Origin: DASSUC01 sp035650075
Lineage (GTDB): Bacteria > Actinomycetota > Actinomycetes > Mycobacteriales > Micromonosporaceae
Assembly: GCA_035650075.1 (NCBI GenBank)
Contig: DASRII010000534.1
Coordinates: 1 to 22,794, forward strand
DNA: 22,794 bases
Direction: 5' to 3'
Under the pieces are notes generated by a model that was not told the origin of the DNA, did no database searches, and worked only from the letters and a program-made list of their open reading frames with translations. Below are positions 1 through 9,492 of this stretch, piece by piece. The stretch's first letter is position 1; the number at the start of each line of letters is the position of its first letter. Made by a program: the position numbers and the translations under genes.

Positions 1-1220
<1,220 letters not shown>

Positions 1221-1224
<4 letters not shown>

Positions 1225-1550
1225 CCAGAGCCGCGCTGGGAACGGTGGTCGGCGCCCGGTCGGGAGACAAGGGCGGCGACGCGAACCTCGGGGTCTGGGC
1301 ACGTTCCGACGAAGGCTACGCGTGGTTGCGAAGCTTCCTCACCGTCGACCGGCTGCGAGAGCTGCTCCCCGAAGCGGCCGAGCACAGGATCGAGCGGTAC
1401 GAGCTGCCGAACCTGCGGGCGCTCAACTTCATGATCTACGGGCTGCTGGGGGCCGGGGTCGCCGCGTCGACCCGGTTCGACCCGCAGGCCAAGGCGCTCG
1501 GCGAACTGCTGCGCGGGCGCGAGGTGGACGTTCCCGAGGAGCTGCTGTGA
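1221..1550 (+). CDS. Small AtuA C-terminal-like protein, stand-alone
   Basis: This 109-residue protein starts RAALGTVVGARSGDKGGDAN, typical of the C-terminal domain of full-length AtuA proteins, and carries ELPNLRALNFMIYGLLGAG, also conserved there. In Pseudomonas AtuA the two parts form one chain of about 590 residues; here they are two genes joined by an ATGA overlap (1221-1224), so they are translationally coupled and probably form a complex. The end overlaps the next gene by GTGA (1547-1550). No catalytic role can be assigned from sequence. The residue match is clear; the complex is inferred. Confidence 0.86.
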
Positions 1551-2680
1551 GTGACCCGTTCGAGACCGAGGAGCGGCGCGGGCTGCGCGAGCTGACCCGC
1601 CGGTTCGTCGAGCGGGAGGTGCGGCCACACCTCGACGACTGGGAGCGCGCCGGCGAGGTACCACGGACACTCCACAAAGCAGCGGCGAAGCTGGGCCTGC
1701 TGGGCGTCGGCTACCCGGAGCACGTCGGCGGTGGCGGCGGTACCCTGCTCGACTCGATCGTGGTGACCGAGGAGATCATCCAGGCGGGCGGATCGTCGGG
1801 GCTGATCGCCGCTCTGTTCACGCACGGCATCGCGCTCCCGCACATGATCGCGAGCAGGGACGAGGCGCTGATCGACCGCTACGTGCGGCCCACGCTCGCC
1901 GGGGAGACGATCGGCGCGCTCGCGATCACCGAGCCGGACGGCGGCTCCGACGTCGCCGCGATCAGGACCACGGCACGCCGCGACGGCGACGGCTACGTGA
2001 TCAACGGAAGCAAGACGTACATCACCTCGGGCGCCCGAGCCGACTTCGTGGTGACCGCGGCGCGCACGAGCGACGCCGGCCTGGACCTGCTCGTCGTCGA
2101 CACCCACACGCCCGGGTTCTCGGTCACCCGCCGGCTGGACAAGCTCGGTTGGCACTGCTCCGACACGGGCGAACTGTCCTATGTGGACGTCCGCGTGCCA
2201 GCGGGCAACCTGGTCGGCGAGGAGGGTACCGGCTTCGTCCAGATCATGCGCGCGTTCGCCAGCGAACGGATCTCGATGGCGGTCCAGGCGTACGCCACCG
2301 CACAACGCTGCTTCGACCTGACCGTGGAGTGGTGCCGGCAGCGGCAGACGTTCGGTCGCCCGCTGGCGAGCCGGCAACTGGTCAAGCACCGGCTCGCCGA
2401 CCTGGCTACCAAGATCGACGTAGCCCGAACGTACGTCCGTACCGTGGCCATCCGTGTCGCGGCAGGTGAGCCGCTCGTTAGCGAGGTGGCGATGGCGAAG
2501 AACACCGCCGTCGCGGCGTGCGACGTCGTCGTCGACCAATCCGTGCAACTGCACGGCGGCTACGGCTACCTGCGTGACGCCGAGGTCGAACGGCACTACC
2601 GGGATGCTCGGATCCTGAGCATCGGCGGCGGGACGACGGAGATCATGAACGAGATCATCGCGAAGCGACTGGGGCTGTGA
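1547..2680 (+). CDS. Acyl-CoA dehydrogenase (FadE13-like)
   Basis: This 377-residue FAD-dependent acyl-CoA dehydrogenase is of normal family length. The GTG at 1547 is chosen because it sits in a GTGA overlap with the preceding stop and gives MSDPFETEERRGLRELTRRF, the usual first helix; upstream frame is out-of-frame AtuA coding. Seen are the signature LAITEPDGGSDVAAIRTTA (about 125-143), YVINGSKTYITSG (150-162), RQRQTFGRPL and the C-terminal HGGYGYLRDAEVERHYRDARILSIGGGTTEI. The position used as catalytic Glu in short/medium-chain enzymes (YEGT) is Gly here (IGGGT). Instead E240 in FASERI lies where isovaleryl-CoA and long-chain dehydrogenases keep their base, which suggests a branched substrate. 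Likely step: introduction of the 2,3 double bond before the carboxylase acts. Confidence 0.95.
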   Translation: MSDPFETEERRGLRELTRRFVEREVRPHLDDWERAGEVPRTLHKAAAKLGLLGVGYPEHVGGGGGTLLDSIVVTEEIIQAGGSSGLIAALFTHGIALPHMIASRDEALIDRYVRPTLAGETIGALAITEPDGGSDVAAIRTTARRDGDGYVINGSKTYITSGARADFVVTAARTSDAGLDLLVVDTHTPGFSVTRRLDKLGWHCSDTGELSYVDVRVPAGNLVGEEGTGFVQIMRAFASERISMAVQAYATAQRCFDLTVEWCRQRQTFGRPLASRQLVKHRLADLATKIDVARTYVRTVAIRVAAGEPLVSEVAMAKNTAVAACDVVVDQSVQLHGGYGYLRDAEVERHYRDARILSIGGGTTEIMNEIIAKRLGL

Positions 2681-2684
2681 CGCC

Positions 2685-4283
2685 ATGGGCACGCTGACGA
2701 CCGCCCTCGACCCGCGTACGGCGTCCTATGTGGACAACCGAACGGCCATGCTGGAACGGCTGGCCGAGTTGTACACCGCACTGGACGCCGCTCGTGGCGG
2801 GGGCGGCGAGAAGTACGTGACGCGCCACCACGCCCGGGGCAAGCTGCTCCCGCGCGAACGCATCGAGCTGCTCATCGACCGCGACTCACCGTTCCTCGAG
2901 CTGTGCCCGGTAGCCGCCTGGGGCTCCGACTACCCCACCGGCGCGTCCGTGGTGACCGGGATCGGCGTGGTCGAGGGCGTGGAGTGCGTGCTGATCGCGA
3001 GCGACCCGACGGTGCGCGGTGGCGCGGTCAACCCGTACACGTTGAAGAAGACCCACCGCGCGGGCGACATCGCGGCGGCGAACCGGCTACCGATGATCAA
3101 TCTGGTGGAATCGGCCGGCGCGGACCTGCCGGCGCAGGCGGAGATCTTCATCCCCGGAGGCCGCGCGTTCCGGGATCTGACCCGGCTGTCCGCCGCGGGC
3201 ATCCCCACGATCACGGCGGTGTTCGGCAACGCGACGGCCGGCGGCGCGTATGTCCCCGGCATGTCCGACTACACGATTTTCGTACGTGGCCAGGCCAAGG
3301 TGTTCCTCGGCGGCCCACCGCTGGTGAAGATGGCCACCGGCGAGGAGACCGACGACGAGACGCTCGGCGGCGCGCACATGCACGCCACGCGGTCGGGGCT
3401 GGCGGACTTCCTCGCGGAGGACGAGCGCGACGCGATCCGGCTCGTGCGGCAGTGCGTGCGCCGGCTCAACTGGCGCAAGCTCGGCCCGCCACCGCGCGGG
3501 GCCGGGGCCGAGCCGAAGTACGACGCCGACGACCTGCTCGGCATCCCCAGCGCGGACCTGCGGATCCCGTATGACCCGCGCGAGATTCTGGCCCGCGTCG
3601 TGGACGGCAGCGAGTTCGACGAGTTCAAGCCGGCGTACGGCACCGCGCTCGTCACGGGTTGGGCCGAGCTGCACGGGTATCCCATCGGCGTGCTCGCCAA
3701 CGCGCGTGGCGTGCTGTTCAGCCCGGAGGCGCAGAAGGCGACGCAGTTCATCCAGCTCGCCAACGCCTCGGACACACCGCTGGTCTTCCTGCAGAACACG
3801 ACCGGGTACATGGTCGGCAGCGAGTACGAACAGGCCGGCATCATCAAGCACGGCGCTCTGATGATCAATGCGGTGTCCAACTCACGGGTGCCACACCTGA
3901 CGCTGAACATCGGCGCGTCGTACGGTGCCGGCAACTACGGCATGTGCGGCCGGGCCTACGACCCACGGTTCCTGTTCGCGTGGCCCAACGCCAAGTCGGC
4001 GGTGATGGGTGCGGCGCAACTGGCCGGCGTCATGGAGATCATCACCAGGCAGGCGGCCGAGTCGAAGGGCATACCGTTCGACGAGGAAGCGGCGTCGAGC
4101 GCCCGCGCGATGATCGAGTACCAGATCGAGAAGGACTCCGCGGCTCTGGCGATGTCCGGCCGGCTCTACGACGACGGCGTGATCGACCCGCGGGACACCC
4201 GTACCGTCCTGGGAATCTGCCTCTCGACTATCCACAGTGGACCCATTACGGGCGCCGAGGGCTTCGGCGTCTTCCGGATGTGA
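2685..4283 (+). CDS. Acyl-CoA carboxylase, carboxyltransferase (beta) subunit (AccD2/AtuC-like)
   Basis: This 532-residue carboxyltransferase transfers CO2 from carboxybiotin to an enoyl- or acyl-CoA. Both crotonase-like halves are present: GNATAGGAYVPGMSDYT (181-197) and GASYGAGNYGMCGR (410-423), the two oxyanion-hole loops, plus FLGGPPLVKMATGE (208-220) and FLQNTTGYMVG. The pattern is that of the methylcrotonyl/geranyl-CoA carboxylase branch rather than propionyl-CoA carboxylase. Which of the two cannot be decided by eye; the flanking AtuA proteins favour a terpenoid-like acyl-CoA. It begins 4 nt after the dehydrogenase stop and is followed 7 nt later by the biotin-carrying alpha subunit, its obligatory partner. 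Confidence 0.95.
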   Translation: MGTLTTALDPRTASYVDNRTAMLERLAELYTALDAARGGGGEKYVTRHHARGKLLPRERIELLIDRDSPFLELCPVAAWGSDYPTGASVVTGIGVVEGVECVLIASDPTVRGGAVNPYTLKKTHRAGDIAAANRLPMINLVESAGADLPAQAEIFIPGGRAFRDLTRLSAAGIPTITAVFGNATAGGAYVPGMSDYTIFVRGQAKVFLGGPPLVKMATGEETDDETLGGAHMHATRSGLADFLAEDERDAIRLVRQCVRRLNWRKLGPPPRGAGAEPKYDADDLLGIPSADLRIPYDPREILARVVDGSEFDEFKPAYGTALVTGWAELHGYPIGVLANARGVLFSPEAQKATQFIQLANASDTPLVFLQNTTGYMVGSEYEQAGIIKHGALMINAVSNSRVPHLTLNIGASYGAGNYGMCGRAYDPRFLFAWPNAKSAVMGAAQLAGVMEIITRQAAESKGIPFDEEAASSARAMIEYQIEKDSAALAMSGRLYDDGVIDPRDTRTVLGICLSTIHSGPITGAEGFGVFRM

Positions 4284-4287
4284 GGAA
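4282..4287 (+). promoter_or_regulatory. Ribosome binding site fixing the start of the carboxylase alpha gene
   Basis: GAGGAA, partly inside the TGA of the beta-subunit gene, lies 3 nt before ATG 4291 (GAGGAAGCG-ATG). It supports that ATG over one 54 nt upstream inside the beta coding sequence. Confidence 0.7.
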
Positions 4288-4290
4288 GCG

Positions 4291-6315
4291 ATGATTCGCA
4301 GGCTGCTCGTCGCCAACCGGGGAGAGATCGCCCGACGGATCTTCGCCACCTGCCGGGTGGTCGGCATCGAGACGGTCGCCGTCTACTCCGACGCCGACGC
4401 GGGCGCGCCGTTCGTGGCCGAGGCCGACTACGCGGTCCACCTGCCGGGCAACTCGCCGACCGCCACGTACCTGCGCGGCGACCGCCTCGTCACGGCGGCG
4501 CTCGAGGCGGGCGCGGACGCGATCCACCCGGGCTACGGCTTCCTCTCCGAACAGGCCGAGTTCGCCAGCGCCGTCATCGACGCCGGCCTGACCTGGATCG
4601 GCCCGCCGCCCAAGGCCATCGCGCTCATGGGGTCCAAAGTGGAGGCCAAGGCGCTGTTGGCCGACGCCGGCGTGCCGATGCTCCCGAGCTGGTCCGAACC
4701 GGCCCAGGTCACCGACTTTCCGGTCCTGGTCAAGGCGTCCGCGGGTGGCGGCGGCCGCGGCATGCGCGTGGTGCGCGAAGCCGAGAGCCTGGCCGAGGCG
4801 ATCGCCAGCGCCAGGCGCGAGGCGGCCGCGGCGTTCGGCGACGGCACGGTCTTCTGCGAACGGTACGTCGAACGCGCGCGCCACATCGAGGTACAGATTC
4901 TGGCCGACGCCCACGGCGGTATCGTCACGTTCGGCGAACGGGAGTGCTCGATCCAGCGCCGGCACCAGAAAATCATCGAGGAGACGCCGTCCCCGGTCGT
5001 CACACCGGAACTGCGCCAACACCTGTGCGCGTCGGCCGTTGCCGCGGCTCAGGCGGTCGGTTACGTCGGCGTCGGTACCGTCGAGTTCCTCCTCGCGCCG
5101 ACCGGTGAGTTCTACTTCCTGGAGATGAACACGCGGCTGCAGGTCGAGCACCCGGTCACCGAGTGCGTCACCGGCTTCGACCTCGTACGGCTGCAGCTGC
5201 TCGTCGCCGAGGGTGGCAACCTGCCGCTGGCCGGGGCACCGCCGCTACGCGGCCACGCGATCGAGGTACGGCTCTGCGCCGAGGATCCGGCCTACGCCTG
5301 GCTGCCGTCGACCGGTACGCTGCACCGCTTCCGGATCCCCGACGTGGCCGGCGAGTTCCGCCCGTTGCTGCAACCCGGGCTGCGGCTGGACTCGGGCGTG
5401 AACGACGGCTCTGAGGTCAGCGTCCACTACGACTCGATGCTCGCCAAGTTGATCGCCTGGGCACCCACCCGGCAGGACGCCGCCCGGCTGCTGTCCAGTG
5501 CATTGGCCCGCGCCGAAATCCACGGTGTGGTGACCAACCGGGATTTGCTCGTACGCGTCCTGCGGCACCGGTCCTTCACCGACGGCGCCATCGATACCGG
5601 CTTCCTGGACCGGCATCCCGAGGTCTTCGCTCCCCTACTGTCCTCTGTGGACGGTGTAAAGCTGTCCTGCCTGGCGGCCGCGCTCGCCGGTGCCGCCGCG
5701 CGGCGGGCCGCGACGCCGGTACTGTCCCGGGTGCCGTCCGGCTGGCGCAACGTGCCATCCGGCGCGCAGACCGCGGTGTTCGAAGGGCCGTCCGGCCCGG
5801 TCGAGGTGGCGTACCGGATGGACCGGACCGGAGCCCTGGCCGCCTGGTCGGTGCGGGCTGTCGACCCCGAGGAGCTGGACGTCGCGGGCCTGGGCGGGCA
5901 GGTGGCCGGCGACGATCACCCACCGGCGGCGGTGGTGTCCGCGGATGCCGAGCGGGTCGTGCTCGACGTGATGGGCATCCGGTTGGCGTTCCAGGTGAGC
6001 CGGGTGGGCGATGTGTCCTACGTGGACAGTCCAGAGGGGTCGGTGGCGCTGACCGAGCTGCCCCGCTTCCCGATGCCCACGCCGGACATCGCCGAGGGCT
6101 CGCTGGTGGCACCGCTGCCCGGCGCGGTCGGCCGGGTGCTCGTCGTACCCGGCCAGCGGGTCGCCGCCGGCGATCTGCTCATGACGCTCGAGGCGATGAA
6201 GCTGGAGCACCCTGTACACGCACCTGCCGCCGGCATCGTCGCCTCGGTAGCCGTGTCCACCGGCGCCCAGGTGGACACCGGCACCGTGCTGGCGGTGTTG
6301 ACGCCCGACCCCTAG
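4291..6315 (+). CDS. Acyl-CoA carboxylase alpha subunit: biotin carboxylase plus BCCP (AccA2/AtuF-like)
   Basis: This 674-residue protein has the full alpha-subunit layout. The biotin carboxylase N-domain starts LLVANRGEIARRI (5-17). The ATP-grasp has lysine K149 and glycine loop ASAGGGGRGM (149-158), and the catalytic segment is EMNTRLQVEHPVTE (278-291). A BC C-domain lies at about 330-440, then a variable linker, then a biotinyl domain at about 605-674 with biotin lysine K637 in LEAMKLEH. The methionine after the lysine in the common AMKM motif is Leu here, which is tolerated in the family. It charges biotin with bicarbonate and ATP and works with the beta subunit just upstream. The start is the RBS-supported ATG; a longer reading from 4237 would only add residues overlapping the beta gene. 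Confidence 0.95.
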   Translation: MIRRLLVANRGEIARRIFATCRVVGIETVAVYSDADAGAPFVAEADYAVHLPGNSPTATYLRGDRLVTAALEAGADAIHPGYGFLSEQAEFASAVIDAGLTWIGPPPKAIALMGSKVEAKALLADAGVPMLPSWSEPAQVTDFPVLVKASAGGGGRGMRVVREAESLAEAIASARREAAAAFGDGTVFCERYVERARHIEVQILADAHGGIVTFGERECSIQRRHQKIIEETPSPVVTPELRQHLCASAVAAAQAVGYVGVGTVEFLLAPTGEFYFLEMNTRLQVEHPVTECVTGFDLVRLQLLVAEGGNLPLAGAPPLRGHAIEVRLCAEDPAYAWLPSTGTLHRFRIPDVAGEFRPLLQPGLRLDSGVNDGSEVSVHYDSMLAKLIAWAPTRQDAARLLSSALARAEIHGVVTNRDLLVRVLRHRSFTDGAIDTGFLDRHPEVFAPLLSSVDGVKLSCLAAALAGAAARRAATPVLSRVPSGWRNVPSGAQTAVFEGPSGPVEVAYRMDRTGALAAWSVRAVDPEELDVAGLGGQVAGDDHPPAAVVSADAERVVLDVMGIRLAFQVSRVGDVSYVDSPEGSVALTELPRFPMPTPDIAEGSLVAPLPGAVGRVLVVPGQRVAAGDLLMTLEAMKLEHPVHAPAAGIVASVAVSTGAQVDTGTVLAVLTPDP

Positions 6316-6327
6316 TTCGTTCGTTCG

Positions 6328-6333
6328 CAGGAG
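6328..6333 (+). promoter_or_regulatory. Ribosome binding site of the second acyl-CoA dehydrogenase gene
   Basis: CAGGAG lies 6 nt before ATG 6340, after a short TTCG tandem (6317-6326) in the 24-nt gap. It is the clearest Shine-Dalgarno site of the operon and implies independent initiation for the last gene. Confidence 0.65.
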
Positions 6334-6339
6334 CCCCTC

Positions 6340-7500
6340 ATGATCGATCTGACCCCGGAACAGGAACAGCTACGGGACGCCGTACGCGGACTCGGCCGCC
6401 GGTACGGCCACGAGTACTACGTCCGCAAGGCCAAGACCGGCGAGCACACCACCGAACTGTGGACCGAGGCCGGAAAGCTCGGGTACCTCGGCGTGAGCCT
6501 GCCGGCCGAGTACGGCGGCGGGGGCGGCGGCATCACCGAACTGGCCATCGTGTGCGAGGAGCTCGCCGCGGCCGGCTGCCCGCTGCTGCTGCTCGTCGTC
6601 TCCCCCGCGATCGCCGGCTCGATCCTGGCAAAGCACGGCACGGAGGCGCAGCGCAAGCAGTACCTGCCCGGCATCGCGGACGGCTCCCAGAAGGTTGTGT
6701 TCGCGATCACCGAGCCCGAGGCCGGCTCCAACTTCCACCGCCTCGGTACCGTGGCCCGCCGCGACGGTACGGACTGGGTGCTGTCCGGGCGCAAGGCGTT
6801 CATCTCCGGTGTGGACGAGGCGGGACACGTGCTCGTCGTCGCCCGTACCGCCGACGAGGCCACCGGCAAGCTCGCGCCCGCGCTGTTCCTCGTACCGACC
6901 GACGCCCCCGGGCTCTCCCGGTCCCAGCTGGAGATGGAGATCGTCTCCCCGGAGAACCAGTGGCTGCTCTACCTGGACGACGTCCGGCTACCGTCCTCGG
7001 CGGTCGTCGGCGAGGACGCGAGCGTCGGGCTGCCAGCGCTGTTCGCCGGGCTCAACCCGGAGCGGATCACGGTGGCGGCGATGGGCGCGGGCACGGCACG
7101 GTACGCGATCGAGCGCGCTTCGCAGTACGCCGGCAGCCGCTCGGTCTGGGGCCGGCCCATCGGCAGCCACCAGGGTGTCGCGCACCCGCTGGCACACGCC
7201 GCGATCCAGGTCGAGCTAGCCCGGCTGATGATCGCCCGCGCGGCGGCCCTCTACGACGCCGGGCGCGACATCGAGGCCGGGGTTGCCGCGAACATGGCCA
7301 AATACGCGTCGTCCGAGGCCGCCACGCTCGCCGTCGACACCGCGATCCAGGTGCACGGCGGCAACGGCATGACCACGGAGTACGGCGTGGCCACCCTGCT
7401 CGGCGGAGTAAGGGCCGGCCGGATCGCCCCCGTGAGCCGCGAAATGATCCTCAACTTCGTAGCCCAACACGTCCTCGGCCAGGAAAAATCGTATGGTTGA
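6340..7500 (+). CDS. Acyl-CoA dehydrogenase (FadE12-like)
   Basis: This second FAD acyl-CoA dehydrogenase has 386 residues. Seen are the helix MIDLTPEQEQLRDAVRGL, the signature FAITEPEAGSNFHRLGTVA (121-139), WVLSGRKAFISG (146-157), and the C-terminal HGGNGMTTEYGVATLLGGVRAGRIAPVSREMI. Like the first dehydrogenase it has no EGT glutamate near the C-terminus; E241 in NPERI is the candidate base. It sits 24 nt after the carboxylase alpha gene with its own RBS. The two dehydrogenases probably act at different points, one before and one after carboxylation, but the order cannot be read from sequence. Its final Gly codon and TGA lie within the palindromic element that starts at 7495, so the present C-terminus (GQEKSYG) may have been set by that repeat. 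Confidence 0.95.
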   Translation: MIDLTPEQEQLRDAVRGLGRRYGHEYYVRKAKTGEHTTELWTEAGKLGYLGVSLPAEYGGGGGGITELAIVCEELAAAGCPLLLLVVSPAIAGSILAKHGTEAQRKQYLPGIADGSQKVVFAITEPEAGSNFHRLGTVARRDGTDWVLSGRKAFISGVDEAGHVLVVARTADEATGKLAPALFLVPTDAPGLSRSQLEMEIVSPENQWLLYLDDVRLPSSAVVGEDASVGLPALFAGLNPERITVAAMGAGTARYAIERASQYAGSRSVWGRPIGSHQGVAHPLAHAAIQVELARLMIARAAALYDAGRDIEAGVAANMAKYASSEAATLAVDTAIQVHGGNGMTTEYGVATLLGGVRAGRIAPVSREMILNFVAQHVLGQEKSYG

Positions 7501-7557
7501 TCATGAACTTAGTTGCGGGGTCGACGGCGTGTCGCGCTACCAACTTCATGATCAACC
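7495..7557. repeat. 63-bp palindromic repeat element, possible bidirectional terminator
   Basis: GGTTGATCATGAA (7495-7507) is matched exactly by its reverse complement at 7545-7557. The stem continues inward with three mismatches to 7517/7535, so about 20 of 23 positions pair, with a GC-rich loop. It lies between two converging genes (dehydrogenase stop 7498-7500, kinase stop 7579-7581). No U-tract follows, so a Rho-independent terminator role is only inferred. From memory, similar TTGATCATGAA hairpins occur in many intergenic sites of Micromonosporaceae genomes, which would make this one copy of a dispersed REP-like family; no second copy is seen in this window. Confidence 0.75.
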
Positions 7558-7578
7558 CGAGTGGGCTGGGGCCTGAGC

Positions 7579-9066
7579 TCAGTGGCCCAGCGTCGCGCCG
7601 GTGAGCTCGTTCTCGCCCTTGCCAGCCAGGCACCGGAAGTCGTGCTGGCCGGCGTCGTACTCCCCCTCGGTCGGCGGGAGCACCGCCAGCCGCCAACCGA
7701 CCGTGTCGAGGTCGACGGTCAGCAGGGTGGCCACGTTGCAGGTACGCCTGACCGCGTCGTCGCCGAGCACGGCTGAGTGCGGCCGCCCGCGGAGGCCGAC
7801 CGGTAGTGGCGCCAGCGCGTAGACCTCCCAGGTGTGCGTCTGCGCGCACGGTACGGCGTCGGCGTGCGCCACCCCGCCGACCATGGTCATCTGGCTGTAG
7901 CACTCGGGCTGCGCGGGGCAGCGCGCCGCCACGACCGTCGACAGTAGACAGTCAGCGCTCGTCGCCAACGCGGCCGGCGACGGCGAGGTACCAGTGCTGG
8001 GCTCGTGCGCGGAGGCGTACCAGATGCCGCCACTGAGCAGGGCCAAAACGAGCGCACCGGTGCCGAACGCGAGCCGGGTCCGCCAACCGGCCGCGAACCG
8101 GGTACGCCACATGCGAGGTGGCGGGTCCGGCTGATGCGGCACGGTGTCGTCGCTCTGCGGCGGGCGTACCGGAACCGAGGCTGTTCCGATCGCCACCCCC
8201 GGCCGGCCCGCCGGAGGCGATGGCTTCGGCGGCGGAGGCGGCGGCGCGATCGGTACCGCGGCGAGCAGGTCGCGCAGCCGTTCCGCGGTGGGCCGGTCCT
8301 CGATCTCGTTGGCCATCCCCTGGCGCAGCACGTTCAGCAGTGCCGGCGACACGCCAGGCAGGTCGGGGATCGGCTCGGTGAACAGGTCCAGCAACGTGAG
8401 CAGGCTCGGGTTCTTGTCCTTCTGCCAGCGCGGCGGTCGACCGTTCATGAGCGCGTACAGGGTTGCGCTCAGCGCGTACACATCCACCGCGGGCGACGGC
8501 GAATGGTGACGGAACAGCTCCGGCGGCGCGTACGCCGGCGTCAGCACGTCCAACGTGACCGAGGTGTCCCGGGTCTCCGCCAGGATCGCCAACCCGAAGT
8601 CCGCGAGCGCCGGCTCACCGAACCGCGTGATCAGGATGTTGGCGGGCTTCACATCCCGGTGCAGTACGCCCAGCGCGTGCGCGTCGGCCAGCGCATCGGC
8701 GATCTTCATGCCGACCTCGCGCGCCTCGTACGGCGACAGCGGACCTTCCTGCATGCGATCGGCGTACGAGCCCTCGCACAACTCCATGATCAGGTACGGG
8801 TGGCCTTCGGGGGTGACCCCGGCGTCGAACAGGTCGACGACATGCGGGTGCGACGACATCCGTCCGGATGCCCTGGCCTCGCGCAGGAACCGGCGACGAT
8901 CGCGTTCGTTGTCCATCGTCCGGTTCTCGATCTTGACCGCTACCTCGCGAGCCACCGATTCCTGGATCGCTCGGTACACGGTCGCGTACCCACCTCGGGC
9001 AACCACCGTCAAGCCGGACAAGCCAGGCACGGCAGGTGGCGGCGGCTCGGGGGGACGGTCGTTCAC
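7579..9066 (-). CDS. Membrane Ser/Thr protein kinase with six-cysteine extracytoplasmic domain
   Basis: This is a Hanks-type kinase of 495 residues from the GTG at 9064-9066; a TTG nine bases upstream would give 498. Numbering from the TTG form: ARGGYATVYRA glycine loop, lysine in VAVKIE (K48), HRDVKPANI (139-147) with catalytic D141, DFGLA (159-163), and LTPAYAPPE as the P+1 region. A Pro-rich linker (277-322) leads to one TM helix (about 336-354) and a roughly 140-residue outside domain with six Cys (376, 386, 392, 410, 446, 482). CAQTHTWEVYAL followed by an invariant-looking GEYDAGQHDFRC resembles the Septum-formation family domain rather than PASTA repeats. It is monocistronic, facing the catabolic operon. 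Its ligand and substrates are unknown. TACCGT lies 8 nt before the GTG and could be a leaderless -10. Confidence 0.93.
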   Translation of the reverse strand: MNDRPPEPPPPAVPGLSGLTVVARGGYATVYRAIQESVAREVAVKIENRTMDNERDRRRFLREARASGRMSSHPHVVDLFDAGVTPEGHPYLIMELCEGSYADRMQEGPLSPYEAREVGMKIADALADAHALGVLHRDVKPANILITRFGEPALADFGLAILAETRDTSVTLDVLTPAYAPPELFRHHSPSPAVDVYALSATLYALMNGRPPRWQKDKNPSLLTLLDLFTEPIPDLPGVSPALLNVLRQGMANEIEDRPTAERLRDLLAAVPIAPPPPPPKPSPPAGRPGVAIGTASVPVRPPQSDDTVPHQPDPPPRMWRTRFAAGWRTRLAFGTGALVLALLSGGIWYASAHEPSTGTSPSPAALATSADCLLSTVVAARCPAQPECYSQMTMVGGVAHADAVPCAQTHTWEVYALAPLPVGLRGRPHSAVLGDDAVRRTCNVATLLTVDLDTVGWRLAVLPPTEGEYDAGQHDFRCLAGKGENELTGATLGH

Positions 9067-9259
9067 GGAGTCCAACGGTACGCCAGCGCGGTACCGCTGT
9101 TCTGCCGAGCGCCTGCTGACATCGGTCGCTCCGGTAGGGTCGTCGCGAGTGGACCGGGCGGGCTGAGGGGTACACGGTGAGCTCAGCCTCCATGGGTATT
9201 GAATTCTGACTTTCTACCCGGTCCGACAGCAATCGCTATCGGAACCGGAGCCAGTCACC

Positions 9260-9382
9260 GTGTACGCCTTCGTCGACGAGTCCGAACGTCCCGGCCGCTA
9301 CATCTGGGCCGCGGGTGCCGGCGGAGATTGGCGTCGTCGGGTGGCCGATCGAATCGAGCGGGAGGTAGCCATCGACCCGTAG
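9260..9382 (+). CDS. Possible 40-aa ORF, perhaps a remnant of a VDES-type N-terminus
   Basis: A GTG start at 9260 with GGAG nine nt upstream gives VYAFVDESERPGRYIWAA followed by a charged tail and TAG at 9380. The opening recalls the first strand of DUF3800-like proteins (Y/AFVDES), whose normal length is well over 150 residues. If real, this is either a tiny protein or the 5' fragment of a decayed gene; no continuation in another frame is recognised before the hairpin at 9392. The similarity is from memory and short. Confidence 0.3.
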   Translation: MYAFVDESERPGRYIWAAGAGGDWRRRVADRIEREVAIDP

Positions 9383-9391
9383 ACAACGCGA

Positions 9392-9427
9392 AACCCGGAC
9401 CCCCACCGTCCGGAGAAGACCCGGGTT
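9392..9427 (-). terminator. Hairpin downstream of the cyclase gene
   Basis: AACCCGG (9392-9398) pairs with CCGGGTT (9421-9427). An alternative inner stem CCGGAC (9395-9400) / GTCCGG (9408-9413) shares bases with it. It lies about 65 nt past the cyclase stop on the - strand with no clear U-run, so termination is plausible but not proven. Confidence 0.45.
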
Positions 9428-9492
9428 CACTTCCGAGGGCTCAGCGCCCTGGCGTATCCACGCTACTCGCGCATCACCCGCCGTGTCGACCG

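Larger units (their letters stand above)
9067..9492. other. Intergenic spacer between the kinase gene and the cyclase stop
   Basis: These 426 bp hold the kinase upstream region (9067-9200), with TAGGGT (9135-9140) on the + strand as a possible -10. They also hold an RBS-like GAGGGG before a 10-codon peptide ORF (GTG 9178, stop 9208-9210), a locally AT-richer patch at about 9192-9216, a 40-codon ORF (9260-9382) and a hairpin (9392-9427). The mix of short + strand starts in a gap between two - strand genes suggests remnants of a lost gene. Confidence 0.5.

Noticed and set aside
6317..6326. TTCG tandem as a phase-variable tract
   Set aside because: Only about two and a half units in a 24-nt gap; too short to expect slippage.
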